This document shows, piece by piece, positions 9,223 through 18,164 of a DNA stretch of 30,503 nucleotides. A program made the translations under genes and the position numbers. Each line of letters opens with the position of its first letter. Position 1 is the first letter of the stretch. The DNA comes from CAZCBD01 sp964496755. Its GTDB lineage: Bacteria; Bacteroidota; Ignavibacteria; Ignavibacteriales; Melioribacteraceae. The notes below the pieces were generated by a model. It saw only the letters and a list, made by a program, of their open reading frames with translations, did not search any database and was not told where the DNA came from. The stretch covers positions 1 through 30,503 of the forward strand of contig CAZCBD010000005.1 of assembly GCA_964496755.1 (NCBI GenBank), written 5' to 3'.

Positions 9223-10050
9223 TTATAAAAATCTAAAATACTTATTCACAACTTCCGCAAAACCATCTTCAAAATTATTGAGACCATTTTTATATTTTAG
9301 CTTCAATTGCTGTGGTGCATTCGCTAAGATATAACTTGTGCCACTCCAATCTAGCAATTCAATATCATTATAATCATTCCCTATAGAAACAATTTCAGTG
9401 GGTTCAATTTTTAATAATTCCGATAATATTGCTGCACCATGAGCCTTTGTAACCCCTTTCTTAAAAATTTCCATCCAAATTGATTTATTATTAATCGGTG
9501 AAGTTGTTTTAATTATTTGAGCAAATGCCAATTTGTTTCTAACATTTTCAAATAATTTTTCATCGCTTTCACTTAACACAACAACCAATTGCGATGCATC
9601 ACCATACCAATTGCCCCTAAATTCTTCTGCAAAATTTTTATTGTATTCTATGCGATGGTTAAAATCATGATTTGTTTTGCCCGATGAATAATACTTAAAT
9701 TTATGATTTTCCGGTACCGGATAATGAACCATAAAATCAAAATTGCTTTCGGTTAAAATCTCAATACATTTTTCAACATATTTATTTTCAAGTGAAATTT
9801 TGTTGATAATCTTTTTTGTATTCCAATTCATAATTCCAACACCGGTTGAAAAAATCAAATAGTCAATCGGAAAATCATCGGGAATAAATTTTTTCATTGA
9901 AAAATATGAACGCCCTGTTGCTACAACACGAGTTATATTTTCCTCTCCCAGTTTTTCTAATGCGGAAATATTTTTTTCACTCACTAAATCTTTAGCAACC
10001 GTTAAAGTTCCGTCCAAATCCGTTATAAGCATTTTAATTTCTTTTCTCAT
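9223..10050 (-). CDS. Cof-type HAD-superfamily hydrolase (sugar-phosphate-like phosphatase)
   Basis: This 275-residue cytoplasmic phosphatase belongs to the Cof (class IIB) HAD group. Motif I is ITDLDGTL near residue 10, with nucleophile Asp and acid/base Asp. Motif II is VVATGRS, and motif IV is IGNDYNDIELL near residue 220, which binds Mg2+. The central part is the large alpha/beta cap typical of Cof proteins, which usually hydrolyse sugar phosphates or small phosphorylated metabolites. The actual substrate cannot be read. AAGG lies five bases before the ATG. The gene follows the tandem UvrA-like gene by 28 bases and precedes the sensor kinase by 42 bases in the same direction, so it is likely part of the same transcript. 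No functional link to either is obvious. Confidence 0.88.
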   Translation of the reverse strand: MRKEIKMLITDLDGTLTVAKDLVSEKNISALEKLGEENITRVVATGRSYFSMKKFIPDDFPIDYLIFSTGVGIMNWNTKKIINKISLENKYVEKCIEILTESNFDFMVHYPVPENHKFKYYSSGKTNHDFNHRIEYNKNFAEEFRGNWYGDASQLVVVLSESDEKLFENVRNKLAFAQIIKTTSPINNKSIWMEIFKKGVTKAHGAAILSELLKIEPTEIVSIGNDYNDIELLDWSGTSYILANAPQQLKLKYKNGLNNFEDGFAEVVNKYFRFL

Positions 10051-10078
10051 CTTTGCCTTAATTAATTTTAAAACCGAA

Positions 10079-13000
10079 TCAATTTAATGCTTTGCAAGCT
10101 CTAATTATTCGACCACCCTCAGGACCTCCTTTCGGGCCAAGTTCAATAATATAATCGGAATTTTCAATTAATAACTCATTATGAGTAATGCAAATAATTG
10201 AAGCTCCTTTCGTGATAAGTTTGTCAAAAAGCAAAATTAAATTCTCTACATCTGCATAATGCAATCCCGAAGTAGGCTCATCAAATAAATATAAAACTTT
10301 TGCCCTTTCTTTTTTTAATATATTATTTGCCAGTTTCAGTCGTTGTAATTCACCACCGGACATTTGACTCGTTGGTTGGCCCAATTTAAGATAACCCAAG
10401 CCAACATCATTTAATAATTGTAATTTTTCAACTATTGATTTCTGAAAATGGAAATAATCAATTCCATTTGTTACCGTAAGATTCAATACGTCATTCAAAT
10501 TCAAATTATTATACTTAATTTCTAAAATATAATCTTTGAATCTTTTGCCGTTGCAAACTTCACAAACAGTTGAAACATCCGATAGAAAATCAAGAGCTGT
10601 TGTAACAATTCCTTCCCCTTTGCAATTTTCACATACACCTTTCCCTTGCCCAATTGAAAATTCCTTTTCTTTTACTTCCTTCTTCTTTGCTAACTCTGTA
10701 GAAGCAAATATTTTTTTTATCGGAGATAAAATCTCTGTAAAAGTAACCAATAAACTTTTTTTAGAAGTATGAATAAAATTTTGATCTACCGAAATTACAT
10801 CTTCAAATGAATCCGCACCAACAATTCCGGAACATCCAATACTTTTATTTTGAGCTATCGACTGGTATAAAACATCAAAAAACAACGTTGATTTACCGGC
10901 ACCCGATTTGCCTGTTATAACTACTAAATTATTTTTTGGTACTTTAATATTAATATTTTTAAGATTAAATAAATTTGCATTGTTAATTTGAAAAAAACTC
11001 TCACTATTATTTTTTTCTCGAAGAAGATTCTTATTTCGATAAAAGTATTTTGATGTTAAACAGTCTGATTTTTTAAATTCGTTTGTAGTTCCGGTGAAAG
11101 TAATTTTCCCACCATCAGTTCCGGCTTTTGGGCCTAATTCTATTATGTTATCAGCAATTTTAATTAATTCTTTATTATGATCAACAATAATAAACGTATT
11201 TCCCATGGCCTGTATTTTTTTAATTATTTTTACCAATGCTTCTATCTCTTCCTTTCCGAGCCCCAAGGTTGGTTCATCAAGAATATAAGTTACACCACAT
11301 AATTTTGATGAAAGTTGGCTTGCTAATCTAACCCTCTGCAATTCCCCGCCGGAAAGAGTTTCGGTAAGTCTATTCAACTGTAGATATCCCAAACCAATGT
11401 CAAGTAAGTTTTTTAGCTTTTCCGAAATTTCTTCAATTATTTGTTTTTCATTATCTCTATTCAACAATTTGAAAAAAGCAAAAGATTCTTCAATCGTCAT
11501 TTGCAACAAATCGGATATATTTAGTTTTTTGTATTTGATTTTTAAAACATCCGAATTATACCTTTTACCTTCGCACAAATCACATTCAAATTCCGATAGT
11601 AATTTTTCGATTTCTTTGGCTGATTTTTTCCCTTGCTTTAATTTATACTCCTCTAAGATCAGATTCGAAAAACCTTTCCATTCCGTTAAAAGCGAATGTA
11701 TTCCTTCACGGTTACCTCTTTTAAAAACCCACTCAACATTATATTTTTTATCAGGAATTCCCTCCATCACAATTTCCTTTTCGGCAAGAGTCAATTCATT
11801 CCAAGGCTTATAAAAATCAATCCCCTCAATATTACCAACAGCTTTCAGGATATTTACATACTGTCCGTATTTATCGCCGTAAAATTTACCTATTTTACTG
11901 CCATCTAATCCGCCGCTTAAAATACTTTTGTTTTTGTCTGTTATAAACTTTTCGGGATCCACTTTCAATATCCTTCCTAACCCATTGCATTTAGAACAAC
12001 TACCCTCGGGCGAATTAAAAGTAAAAGCACTCATCGAAAATTCGTTAGGACTTATATTGTTCCCATTAATTAAGCCGAATCTTGAAAACAGTAGTCTATA
12101 TAAATCAAAAATTTCCGTTACGGAAGCTAAAATGGAACGAGGATTTCTGACACTATATTTTTTTTGTGAAATTGCAATTACCGGTGTTAAACCCCGACTT
12201 TCTTCAATATCCGGCCTTTTAATTTTTGTCATCATTCGTCGTGCATAACTCGACATACTTTCCGTGAATTTATTTCTGCATTGCGAGTAAATTGTATCAA
12301 AAACTAACGAAGACTTTCCGCTACCCGAAACACCGGTTACCATTGTAATTTTATTCAAAAATATTTCAGTGTTTATATTTTTCAAATTGTTAGTTGAAAT
12401 ATTTTTAAAAAGCATACTTTTATTTTTTGTTTGTGGAGAAAGCACTTCATTCACTTTACAAGCCTCGTTTTGCATCAAAGCTTTTGCCGTATAAGTTTTA
12501 CTTTTAAGCAAATTTTTAGGATAACCAATAAAAACAACCTCTCCCCCTTTGCTTCCGGAATCAGGGCCTAAATCTATTAACCAATCTGCGTTATAAATAA
12601 AATCAAGATTATGTTCTACAACAATAACCGTATTTCCCTTTTCCACAAGTTCATTCAGAGCAATTAAAAGCAAATCCACATCTTTTGAATGCAAACCGGT
12701 TGTCGGTTCATCCAAAACATACAAAGTTTCGCCTTTTTTCGATTTATGAAGTTCGGAGGCAAGCTTTATTCTTTGAGCTTCACCACCGGATAATGTAGAA
12801 GAAGGTTGGCCTAACTTTAAATATCCAATCCCAATTTTATTCATCACGGATAATATCGTTCTAATTTTATTTTCGTTTTCAAAGAATTTTTCAGCTTCCG
12901 ATATACTCAGATCTAAAACTTCGGCAATATTTTTACCGTTATATTTAATCTCCAGCGTTTCATTATTGAATCTTTTGCCGCCGCATTTTTCGCATTCCTT

Positions 13001-14929
13001 TTCCACATCCCCTAAAAAATGCATTCCTATTTTTATTGATCCGCTTCCTTCGCATGCAGAACAAACTCCTTCCGTATTATTAAACGAAAATCTGCTTTTC
13101 TTATAACTTCTTTTTTTTGCTTCATCCGTATTAGCAAATAAATTCCTTATTAAATCAAATACTTTAGTATAAGTAGCAGGATTGCTGCGTGAAGTCTTTC
13201 CTATGGTTGATTGTGTAACATAAATTGCATTTTTAATAGAATCCCCATTTTCGATTGATTCAAAAAACTTACTTTCAGAATCGCTTTTTATTAAATACTT
13301 CCCAATTACTTCATTCACTAAAGTAGATTTTCCGGCACCGGAAACACCGGTTACCACATTTATTCCGTATTTCAATATTTTAACATTAATATTTTTGAGA
13401 TTGAATTTTTTAATTCCCTTAATCGAAATAAAATCTTCCTTTAATTTATAGTTTTTAAATTCCCTTTTTTTTCTTAACCAACTATTAGTTATGCTCAATT
13501 CATTATTTCTAAAATCTTTATTTAACCCTTGAAACAATAAGTTCCCGCCATTAACTCCTGCTCCCGGGCCAAGATCAACTACATAATCGGCAGTTCGTAT
13601 AATTTCCTCGTCATGTTCTACTACAATTACAGTATTACCCTGCCGTGTTAATTCTTTCAGTACTGTTATCAGCCTGAAAGTATCGCGCGAGTGTAATCCG
13701 ATAGAAGGCTCATCAAAAACATACAATACATTTTGCATACCCCCTCCGGCAAATGCTGATATTCTTATTCTTTGAGCTTCTCCGCCACTCAATGTATTCG
13801 AATTTCTGGAGAGAGTTAAATAAGACAAACCTAACAACATTAAATTTTTTAATCTTAAACTAATTTGGTTTAAAATATCTTCGGCTATTTCTTTTTCGTT
13901 TTCCGTTAGTGAAATACTTTTAAAAAAATCAAATAGTTTACTAATAGTTAATGTAGAAAGCTCCCAAATAGATTTGCCATCAATCTTTACTTGCAAAGAA
14001 TATTCATTTAACCTTGAACCATTACATGCCGGACAAACTTCCTCCGAAGCAAATCTCAAAATATTTTCATTCCTATCACGATGCAAAATTTCTTCCATTA
14101 TTGGCAACATCCCTTTATAGTAACCTTCTTCCCTAGGTTTGGCAGTTATGCCACTCCATTTTAACCTTGATTCCAAAGAATGCTTACCAAACAAAATTTT
14201 AACTTTTTCGCTACCAAACCAAATTATTTTCTTTTGCTCATCGCTTAATTCATTCCACGGAGTATCAACATCGAATCCGTGAGCTTTACAAACTTGGTTT
14301 AATGAATCGACCGTTACTTGTGAATAAACAATATAACCTGCGGGGGTAGTTGGAACTAAGGCGCCTGCTCGCAATGTTTTATTCTCATCAGCAATTAATT
14401 TTTTCGGATCAATAAATTCGACTACCCCTAAACCATTGCATTTCGGACAAGCTCCTCGCGAGGAATTAAAGGAAAAATCCGATGCCTGAAATATCTTTAT
14501 TTTATTTCCACAATGCGAACATATAAAAAAATCTTTTTCTTTTTTTACTATTGATTTACAATGTGGACATTCCCATTGGCCAACTCTTGCAAACAATAAT
14601 CGCAGATAGTCATAAACCTCTGATAAAGTACCCACAGTAGAACGTGAATTTGAAATAACGTTTTTTTGACTAACAGATAATGCGGGTTTTAAACCGGAAA
14701 TGCTTTCAACTTTAGCCTTACCAAATTTTCCTAAAAACTGTCGTGAATATGAAGTAAAAGATTCCAAATATTTTTTACGGCTTTCGTTATAAATGATATC
14801 ATATACCAAAGTAGATTTACCGGAACCGGAAACTCCCGTAACTACAGTTAATTTATTATGCGGTATTTCAACGTTAATGTTTTTTAAATTATGTTCAAAA
14901 GCGTTTTTAATTATGATTTTAGCATTCAA
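10079..14929 (-). CDS. Double-length UvrA-like ABC ATPase with four nucleotide-binding domains and no UvrB-binding insertion
   Basis: This is a soluble DNA-binding ABC ATPase of the UvrA family. It is 1616 residues long, against about 940 for UvrA, and is made of two complete UvrA-like units (about 1-820 and 838-1616) in one frame. Four Walker A motifs (32-39, 528-535, 866-873, 1340-1347), four signatures (LSGGEAQR at 380 and 713, LSGGELQR at 1192, MSGGELQR at 1523), four DEP Walker B motifs and four H-loop His are all intact. Zinc modules are C623/C626/C646/C649 and C1433/C1436/C1456/C1459. The UvrB-binding insertion of about 115 residues is missing in both halves: in the first, CPHC (121) and CSHC (137) lie almost side by side, and the third domain lacks both pairs. 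That is the form of UvrA2/DrrC-like proteins. The start is TTG with AGAGG five bases upstream, 18 bases after the ribosomal protection gene. Chlamydial UvrA is also double-length. Confidence 0.9.
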   Translation of the reverse strand: MNAKIIIKNAFEHNLKNINVEIPHNKLTVVTGVSGSGKSTLVYDIIYNESRKKYLESFTSYSRQFLGKFGKAKVESISGLKPALSVSQKNVISNSRSTVGTLSEVYDYLRLLFARVGQWECPHCKSIVKKEKDFFICSHCGNKIKIFQASDFSFNSSRGACPKCNGLGVVEFIDPKKLIADENKTLRAGALVPTTPAGYIVYSQVTVDSLNQVCKAHGFDVDTPWNELSDEQKKIIWFGSEKVKILFGKHSLESRLKWSGITAKPREEGYYKGMLPIMEEILHRDRNENILRFASEEVCPACNGSRLNEYSLQVKIDGKSIWELSTLTISKLFDFFKSISLTENEKEIAEDILNQISLRLKNLMLLGLSYLTLSRNSNTLSGGEAQRIRISAFAGGGMQNVLYVFDEPSIGLHSRDTFRLITVLKELTRQGNTVIVVEHDEEIIRTADYVVDLGPGAGVNGGNLLFQGLNKDFRNNELSITNSWLRKKREFKNYKLKEDFISIKGIKKFNLKNINVKILKYGINVVTGVSGAGKSTLVNEVIGKYLIKSDSESKFFESIENGDSIKNAIYVTQSTIGKTSRSNPATYTKVFDLIRNLFANTDEAKKRSYKKSRFSFNNTEGVCSACEGSGSIKIGMHFLGDVEKECEKCGGKRFNNETLEIKYNGKNIAEVLDLSISEAEKFFENENKIRTILSVMNKIGIGYLKLGQPSSTLSGGEAQRIKLASELHKSKKGETLYVLDEPTTGLHSKDVDLLLIALNELVEKGNTVIVVEHNLDFIYNADWLIDLGPDSGSKGGEVVFIGYPKNLLKSKTYTAKALMQNEACKVNEVLSPQTKNKSMLFKNISTNNLKNINTEIFLNKITMVTGVSGSGKSSLVFDTIYSQCRNKFTESMSSYARRMMTKIKRPDIEESRGLTPVIAISQKKYSVRNPRSILASVTEIFDLYRLLFSRFGLINGNNISPNEFSMSAFTFNSPEGSCSKCNGLGRILKVDPEKFITDKNKSILSGGLDGSKIGKFYGDKYGQYVNILKAVGNIEGIDFYKPWNELTLAEKEIVMEGIPDKKYNVEWVFKRGNREGIHSLLTEWKGFSNLILEEYKLKQGKKSAKEIEKLLSEFECDLCEGKRYNSDVLKIKYKKLNISDLLQMTIEESFAFFKLLNRDNEKQIIEEISEKLKNLLDIGLGYLQLNRLTETLSGGELQRVRLASQLSSKLCGVTYILDEPTLGLGKEEIEALVKIIKKIQAMGNTFIIVDHNKELIKIADNIIELGPKAGTDGGKITFTGTTNEFKKSDCLTSKYFYRNKNLLREKNNSESFFQINNANLFNLKNINIKVPKNNLVVITGKSGAGKSTLFFDVLYQSIAQNKSIGCSGIVGADSFEDVISVDQNFIHTSKKSLLVTFTEILSPIKKIFASTELAKKKEVKEKEFSIGQGKGVCENCKGEGIVTTALDFLSDVSTVCEVCNGKRFKDYILEIKYNNLNLNDVLNLTVTNGIDYFHFQKSIVEKLQLLNDVGLGYLKLGQPTSQMSGGELQRLKLANNILKKERAKVLYLFDEPTSGLHYADVENLILLFDKLITKGASIICITHNELLIENSDYIIELGPKGGPEGGRIIRACKALN

Positions 14930-14947
14930 ATTTACCTCTAGCTTAAA

Positions 14948-16927
14948 CTATTTTAATGCCCCTCTGTGTTGCAAAATATATTTTGATCTATCAAGCGGAC
15001 TAATTCCTTTGTATGGAATTACAACCGCATTCTTTACTTCACACTCTTCATATCCAAAAAAGCTATATGAGAATTTAGCCTTGCCTGAAGTAGCATCTAT
15101 CAATTGTAAGGGATAATCAACAGCATTTGATGCGGGCATTAAACCTTCAACTATATATTCATTATTAATAAATTTCGGAGTTTCCGAACTTGCTCTCAAA
15201 AGACTGAATTCACTCATTATCTTTCCCAAATATTCTTCCGGTGTTTTAATTTTAAACTTCACAATTGGTTCTAAAATATTTGTCCCTATTTTTTTCAGTC
15301 CTTTTAAAATTGCCATAGGCGTTGCTAATTTAAAATCACCCGGCCTAGAATGTATTTCATGATGTTCGCCTCCAACAAGATGTATTCTTAGATCAACTAC
15401 TTCCCATCCGTAGTTTCCTTGTTTTAAGCTTAAAGGAATTGCTCGTTTAATTTCATTCTGATATTTTGCAGCTATATCATTAACAGAAACCTCAGATTCA
15501 AAAACAATTCCCACTCCTCTCTCTAGTGGTTCTATTAAAAATTTTACTATTGCCCAACATGGTTTTGGCATTGTATATTCTTCGAAAGCAAACCCTCTTC
15601 CGATGGGAGTTTCTTTATAAATGATAATCGGTTCGCTAAATCGCACATTGATATTGAAACGTGTTTTTAAAAATGAACCTAGTATCTCGATATGAATTTT
15701 ACCCATCACATCAATATTTATTTCTTTTGTTTCCTCCGAAACATCTAAGTTCAAATTCGGATCTTCATAATTTAATTCCTTTAAAGCATCAATTAATTTG
15801 GTAATCTCAGACAAATTAATTGGCAACACATTTACTTTCATTATTGGCCGAGCAAGCCCGATTTTATTCATTAATTCATGAACCTCTCCAATAAAATCAC
15901 CGGCACTAACATTACTGTCAACTATTATTTTCCCAATATCATTCGGAAATAATCTTGAACTATCCACTAATTTGTAACCTTCAATTTTTTTTATTCTTGT
16001 AATTTTTATTTCCCTGTTTGTGCGAGCATTAAAAATTACATCTCGTGAATTTAATTCACCTGAAAACATTCGGATGCTTGCAAGTTTACCTAATTTCTCA
16101 TCGCTTTCTATGTTGTAAATATATCCTTGCTTTCTCTTTGCATTCTTTAGCGGAAAGTGCAAAAAATAATTTTTCAAAAAATCCAACAATTCAACAGTTC
16201 CAATATCCTTTTTGGCAACCCCGAAAATCACCGGAATAAATTTCATGTCAAAAAATAAATCTATCAGAGTGGCATAAATATCATTGGGACTAATTATTTC
16301 GGCATTAAAATATTTTTCGAGTAGCAAATCATTTTCAGAAATTATTTCTTCAAATAAGTTATCACTTAAATCATTAAAATTTTTTTTGCAAAACAAGTTA
16401 ACCTTTTCCGAATTTATATTTGCGTTTACTGTTCCGCAATTCACTGGTTCGGTTAAATATATTATTTTTCGTTGCACAAGATTTTGTAAATCGGATTTAA
16501 CTTTTCCAATTTCAACACCAATTCTGTCAATCTTATTGATAAAAAATAATGTAGGAACTTTCATCTTCCGCAAGGCACCCCAAATATTTTCAGTATGTGC
16601 TTGAACAGATTCGGCAGCAGAAATAATTACAACTGCTACATCTATGGCGGGAATAACTCTTTCAACCTCAGACGCAAAATCAAAATGCCCCGGTGTATCA
16701 ATTAAATTAAATTTTTCATCCCCCCAATTAATTGAAACAGTAGAATTCCTAATTGTTATACCCCTTTGCCGCTCCAGCTCCAAATTATCTGTCTTAGAGG
16801 AACCTTTATTTACATCTCCTTTTTCTCTAATGGCTTTAGCTTGAAATAATATATTTTCAATTAATGTTGTTTTGCCGCCATCAACATGCGCCATTACTCC
16901 GATATTTAAAATTCTCTCATTACTCAT
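14948..16927 (-). CDS. Tet(M)-like ribosomal protection GTPase (EF-G paralogue)
   Basis: This translational GTPase resembles Tet(M)/Tet(O), which bind the ribosome in place of EF-G and release tetracycline. It is 659 residues long, against about 640 for Tet(M). The G motifs are AHVDGGKT (13-20), RGITI (55-59), DTPGH (77-81) and NKID (131-134). The C-terminal half follows Tet(M) closely, with PCWAIVKFLIEPLERG, the NYGWEVVDLRI segment and KFKIKTPEEYLGKI. The region expected to carry the domain IV loop that reaches the drug site reads EHHEIHSRPGDF (about 521-532), where Tet(M) has YYSPVSTPADF, so the key loop residues differ. It may protect against tetracyclines, against another drug, or serve another ribosome-rescue role. 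It begins about 13 bases after a terminator hairpin and is followed 18 bases later by the UvrA-like gene. Confidence 0.88.
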   Translation of the reverse strand: MSNERILNIGVMAHVDGGKTTLIENILFQAKAIREKGDVNKGSSKTDNLELERQRGITIRNSTVSINWGDEKFNLIDTPGHFDFASEVERVIPAIDVAVVIISAAESVQAHTENIWGALRKMKVPTLFFINKIDRIGVEIGKVKSDLQNLVQRKIIYLTEPVNCGTVNANINSEKVNLFCKKNFNDLSDNLFEEIISENDLLLEKYFNAEIISPNDIYATLIDLFFDMKFIPVIFGVAKKDIGTVELLDFLKNYFLHFPLKNAKRKQGYIYNIESDEKLGKLASIRMFSGELNSRDVIFNARTNREIKITRIKKIEGYKLVDSSRLFPNDIGKIIVDSNVSAGDFIGEVHELMNKIGLARPIMKVNVLPINLSEITKLIDALKELNYEDPNLNLDVSEETKEINIDVMGKIHIEILGSFLKTRFNINVRFSEPIIIYKETPIGRGFAFEEYTMPKPCWAIVKFLIEPLERGVGIVFESEVSVNDIAAKYQNEIKRAIPLSLKQGNYGWEVVDLRIHLVGGEHHEIHSRPGDFKLATPMAILKGLKKIGTNILEPIVKFKIKTPEEYLGKIMSEFSLLRASSETPKFINNEYIVEGLMPASNAVDYPLQLIDATSGKAKFSYSFFGYEECEVKNAVVIPYKGISPLDRSKYILQHRGALK

Positions 16928-16939
16928 TCATGATCCGTC

Positions 16940-16967
16940 AAAAAAAAAGGTGATTGTAAATCACCTT
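16940..16967 (-). terminator. Intrinsic terminator in the leader of the ribosomal protection gene
   Basis: Read on the minus strand, a nine-base-pair stem (AAGGTGATT / AATCACCTT, three-base loop) is followed by an uninterrupted run of nine T. It lies 28 bases after the stop of the two-repeat gene at 16996. Only about 13 bases separate the T run from the ATG at 16927, too few for a separate promoter. A three-codon frame, ATG AAT GAG TAA (16931-16920), overlaps that start codon. Transcription of the downstream operon may therefore depend on read-through or attenuation. Confidence 0.85.
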
Positions 16968-16995
16968 CAAATTCTGTTATCAAATATAAAGATTT

Positions 16996-17787
16996 TTATC
17001 GTACGTATTTCCACCAATAGGAAAATTTGCCGGCAAGTTCTTTGTGATCAGGCATTGGAAAAAATTTTGTTTTTGTTCCATCTGTAAACCAAAATCCGTG
17101 TCTGATTCTTTTGTACGAAATTTCGGGTAAAATACTCGTTAGGCCTAATGTTTTTGTTTTTTTTGTTTGGTCGTTTTCCAATTCGGAAATACATTCATAA
17201 AACCTGTTCGGATTAATACTAGGCAATCCCGCATTTTGAATATTTTCCTTTTTTTGCAATTCCATAAACTCATCTAAATCATAACTAATTTGAGTAAATA
17301 AAATTTTGGGAGCACCCTTTGTTTCATTTTCCGATGTAACATACTTACCGAATTGATTTTGATCTAAACGCGAAGCAACAAAATTTTCAAGGGGTGTTAT
17401 TTCTTGATATAATCTAATTATTTCAGTCTTGGGAATATGTGTAAATTTTGCCGGTTTTAATTCTAAAACTTTTCCGTTGGTTGTGCATAAATACAGTTTC
17501 TTTATTACATCAAGATCAATATTTTCAAGCACATTAAAAGATTTTATAAACTTTGTTTTTTTCGGTGAACCATCTTCGTGCTCTTTCAATTCATTTAAAT
17601 ATCTTTCAATCTCAAAATAAAATGATCTGAAATTAATATCTATTTCGGCAAAAATCACTTTACCCTTAAAATGTTTTGCACTCCCAATTGTAAAATGCTC
17701 CCCGAATTTTTCAGGCTCCAATTGCGATGCTAATAAAGCATTTACCGGAGCTACTATCATGTAAAGATGTTTTTTATATTTACTCAT
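16996..17787 (-). CDS. Unrecognised protein with two diverged tandem repeats
   Basis: I do not recognise the family. The frame can start at the ATG at 17820 (274 residues), but the ATG at 17787 (263 residues, MSKYKKHLYM) has GAG six bases upstream while the first has no binding site, so 17787 is preferred. Two repeats are visible, numbered from 17820. APVNALLASQLEPEKFGE (24-41) matches TPLENFVASRLDQNQFGK (142-159). GKVIFAEI (53-60) matches PKILFTQI (171-178). KKLYLCTTNGKVLELKP (107-123) matches RIRHGFWFTDGTKTKFFP (238-255). There is no signal peptide and no membrane segment, and the protein is soluble and rich in Lys. It is transcribed toward the ribosomal protection gene, from which a strong terminator separates it. 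Divergent transcription of 17922 leaves about 100 bases for both promoters. Confidence 0.75.
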   Translation of the reverse strand: MSKYKKHLYMIVAPVNALLASQLEPEKFGEHFTIGSAKHFKGKVIFAEIDINFRSFYFEIERYLNELKEHEDGSPKKTKFIKSFNVLENIDLDVIKKLYLCTTNGKVLELKPAKFTHIPKTEIIRLYQEITPLENFVASRLDQNQFGKYVTSENETKGAPKILFTQISYDLDEFMELQKKENIQNAGLPSINPNRFYECISELENDQTKKTKTLGLTSILPEISYKRIRHGFWFTDGTKTKFFPMPDHKELAGKFSYWWKYVR

Positions 17788-17921
17788 TTTTTTCTCGTTT
17801 GATTTATTTTTTGTTTTCATTATTCAAATCTAAATTTTTATTCCACCTACTTCAATAAAATAAATTTATGAATCTTTTTAAGTTCGTTTTAATCAAATAA
17901 TTTTCACTTATTGAGAAATTT

Positions 17922-18122
17922 ATGAAAAAATATTATAAGCATATTTTGTTTACTGTTATCGGAGCAACCGGAGGTTTTCTTTACTATTATTATATAGGAT
18001 GTGCAAGTGGTCATTGCCCTATTACGGGAAATCCTTATATTTCAACTGTTTACGGAGGTGTTTTGGGGTTTTTATTTGCAATGTCACCAAATAAAAAAAA
18101 TCAAAAAAATGTGGAAGAATAG
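17922..18122 (+). CDS. DUF6132-family small membrane protein
   Basis: This 66-residue inner-membrane protein has two hydrophobic segments (about 8-26 and 40-54) joined by the loop GCASGHCPITGNP, with Cys27 and Cys32. The Cys pair and the loop are characteristic of the DUF6132 family, common in Bacteroidota. The function is unknown. GAG lies nearby upstream of the ATG (TTGAGAAATTT). It is directly followed, 42 bases on, by a membrane-anchored thioredoxin-like gene. That neighbour fits a role for the two cysteines in envelope thiol chemistry, or exposure to it, but this is inference only. Confidence 0.8.
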   Translation: MKKYYKHILFTVIGATGGFLYYYYIGCASGHCPITGNPYISTVYGGVLGFLFAMSPNKKNQKNVEE

Positions 18123-18164
18123 TTTTTTTTGTATGTTTGGAAAAACAAAAATCACTGGATAAAC

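Noticed and set aside
11397..11813. Plus-strand open frame of 138 codons inside the tandem UvrA-like gene
   Set aside because: Ser/Phe-rich composition and overlap with conserved ABC sequence show it is a shadow.
10079..14929. Tandem UvrA as an assembly duplication artefact
   Set aside because: The two halves are strongly diverged in sequence, including different signatures (LSGGEAQ versus LSGGELQ) and zinc sites, so the duplication is old and real.
18129..18164. TTG start for the thioredoxin-like protein
   Set aside because: It sits in a T run with no binding site; the ATG at 18165 has GGA upstream and leaves a normal membrane anchor.
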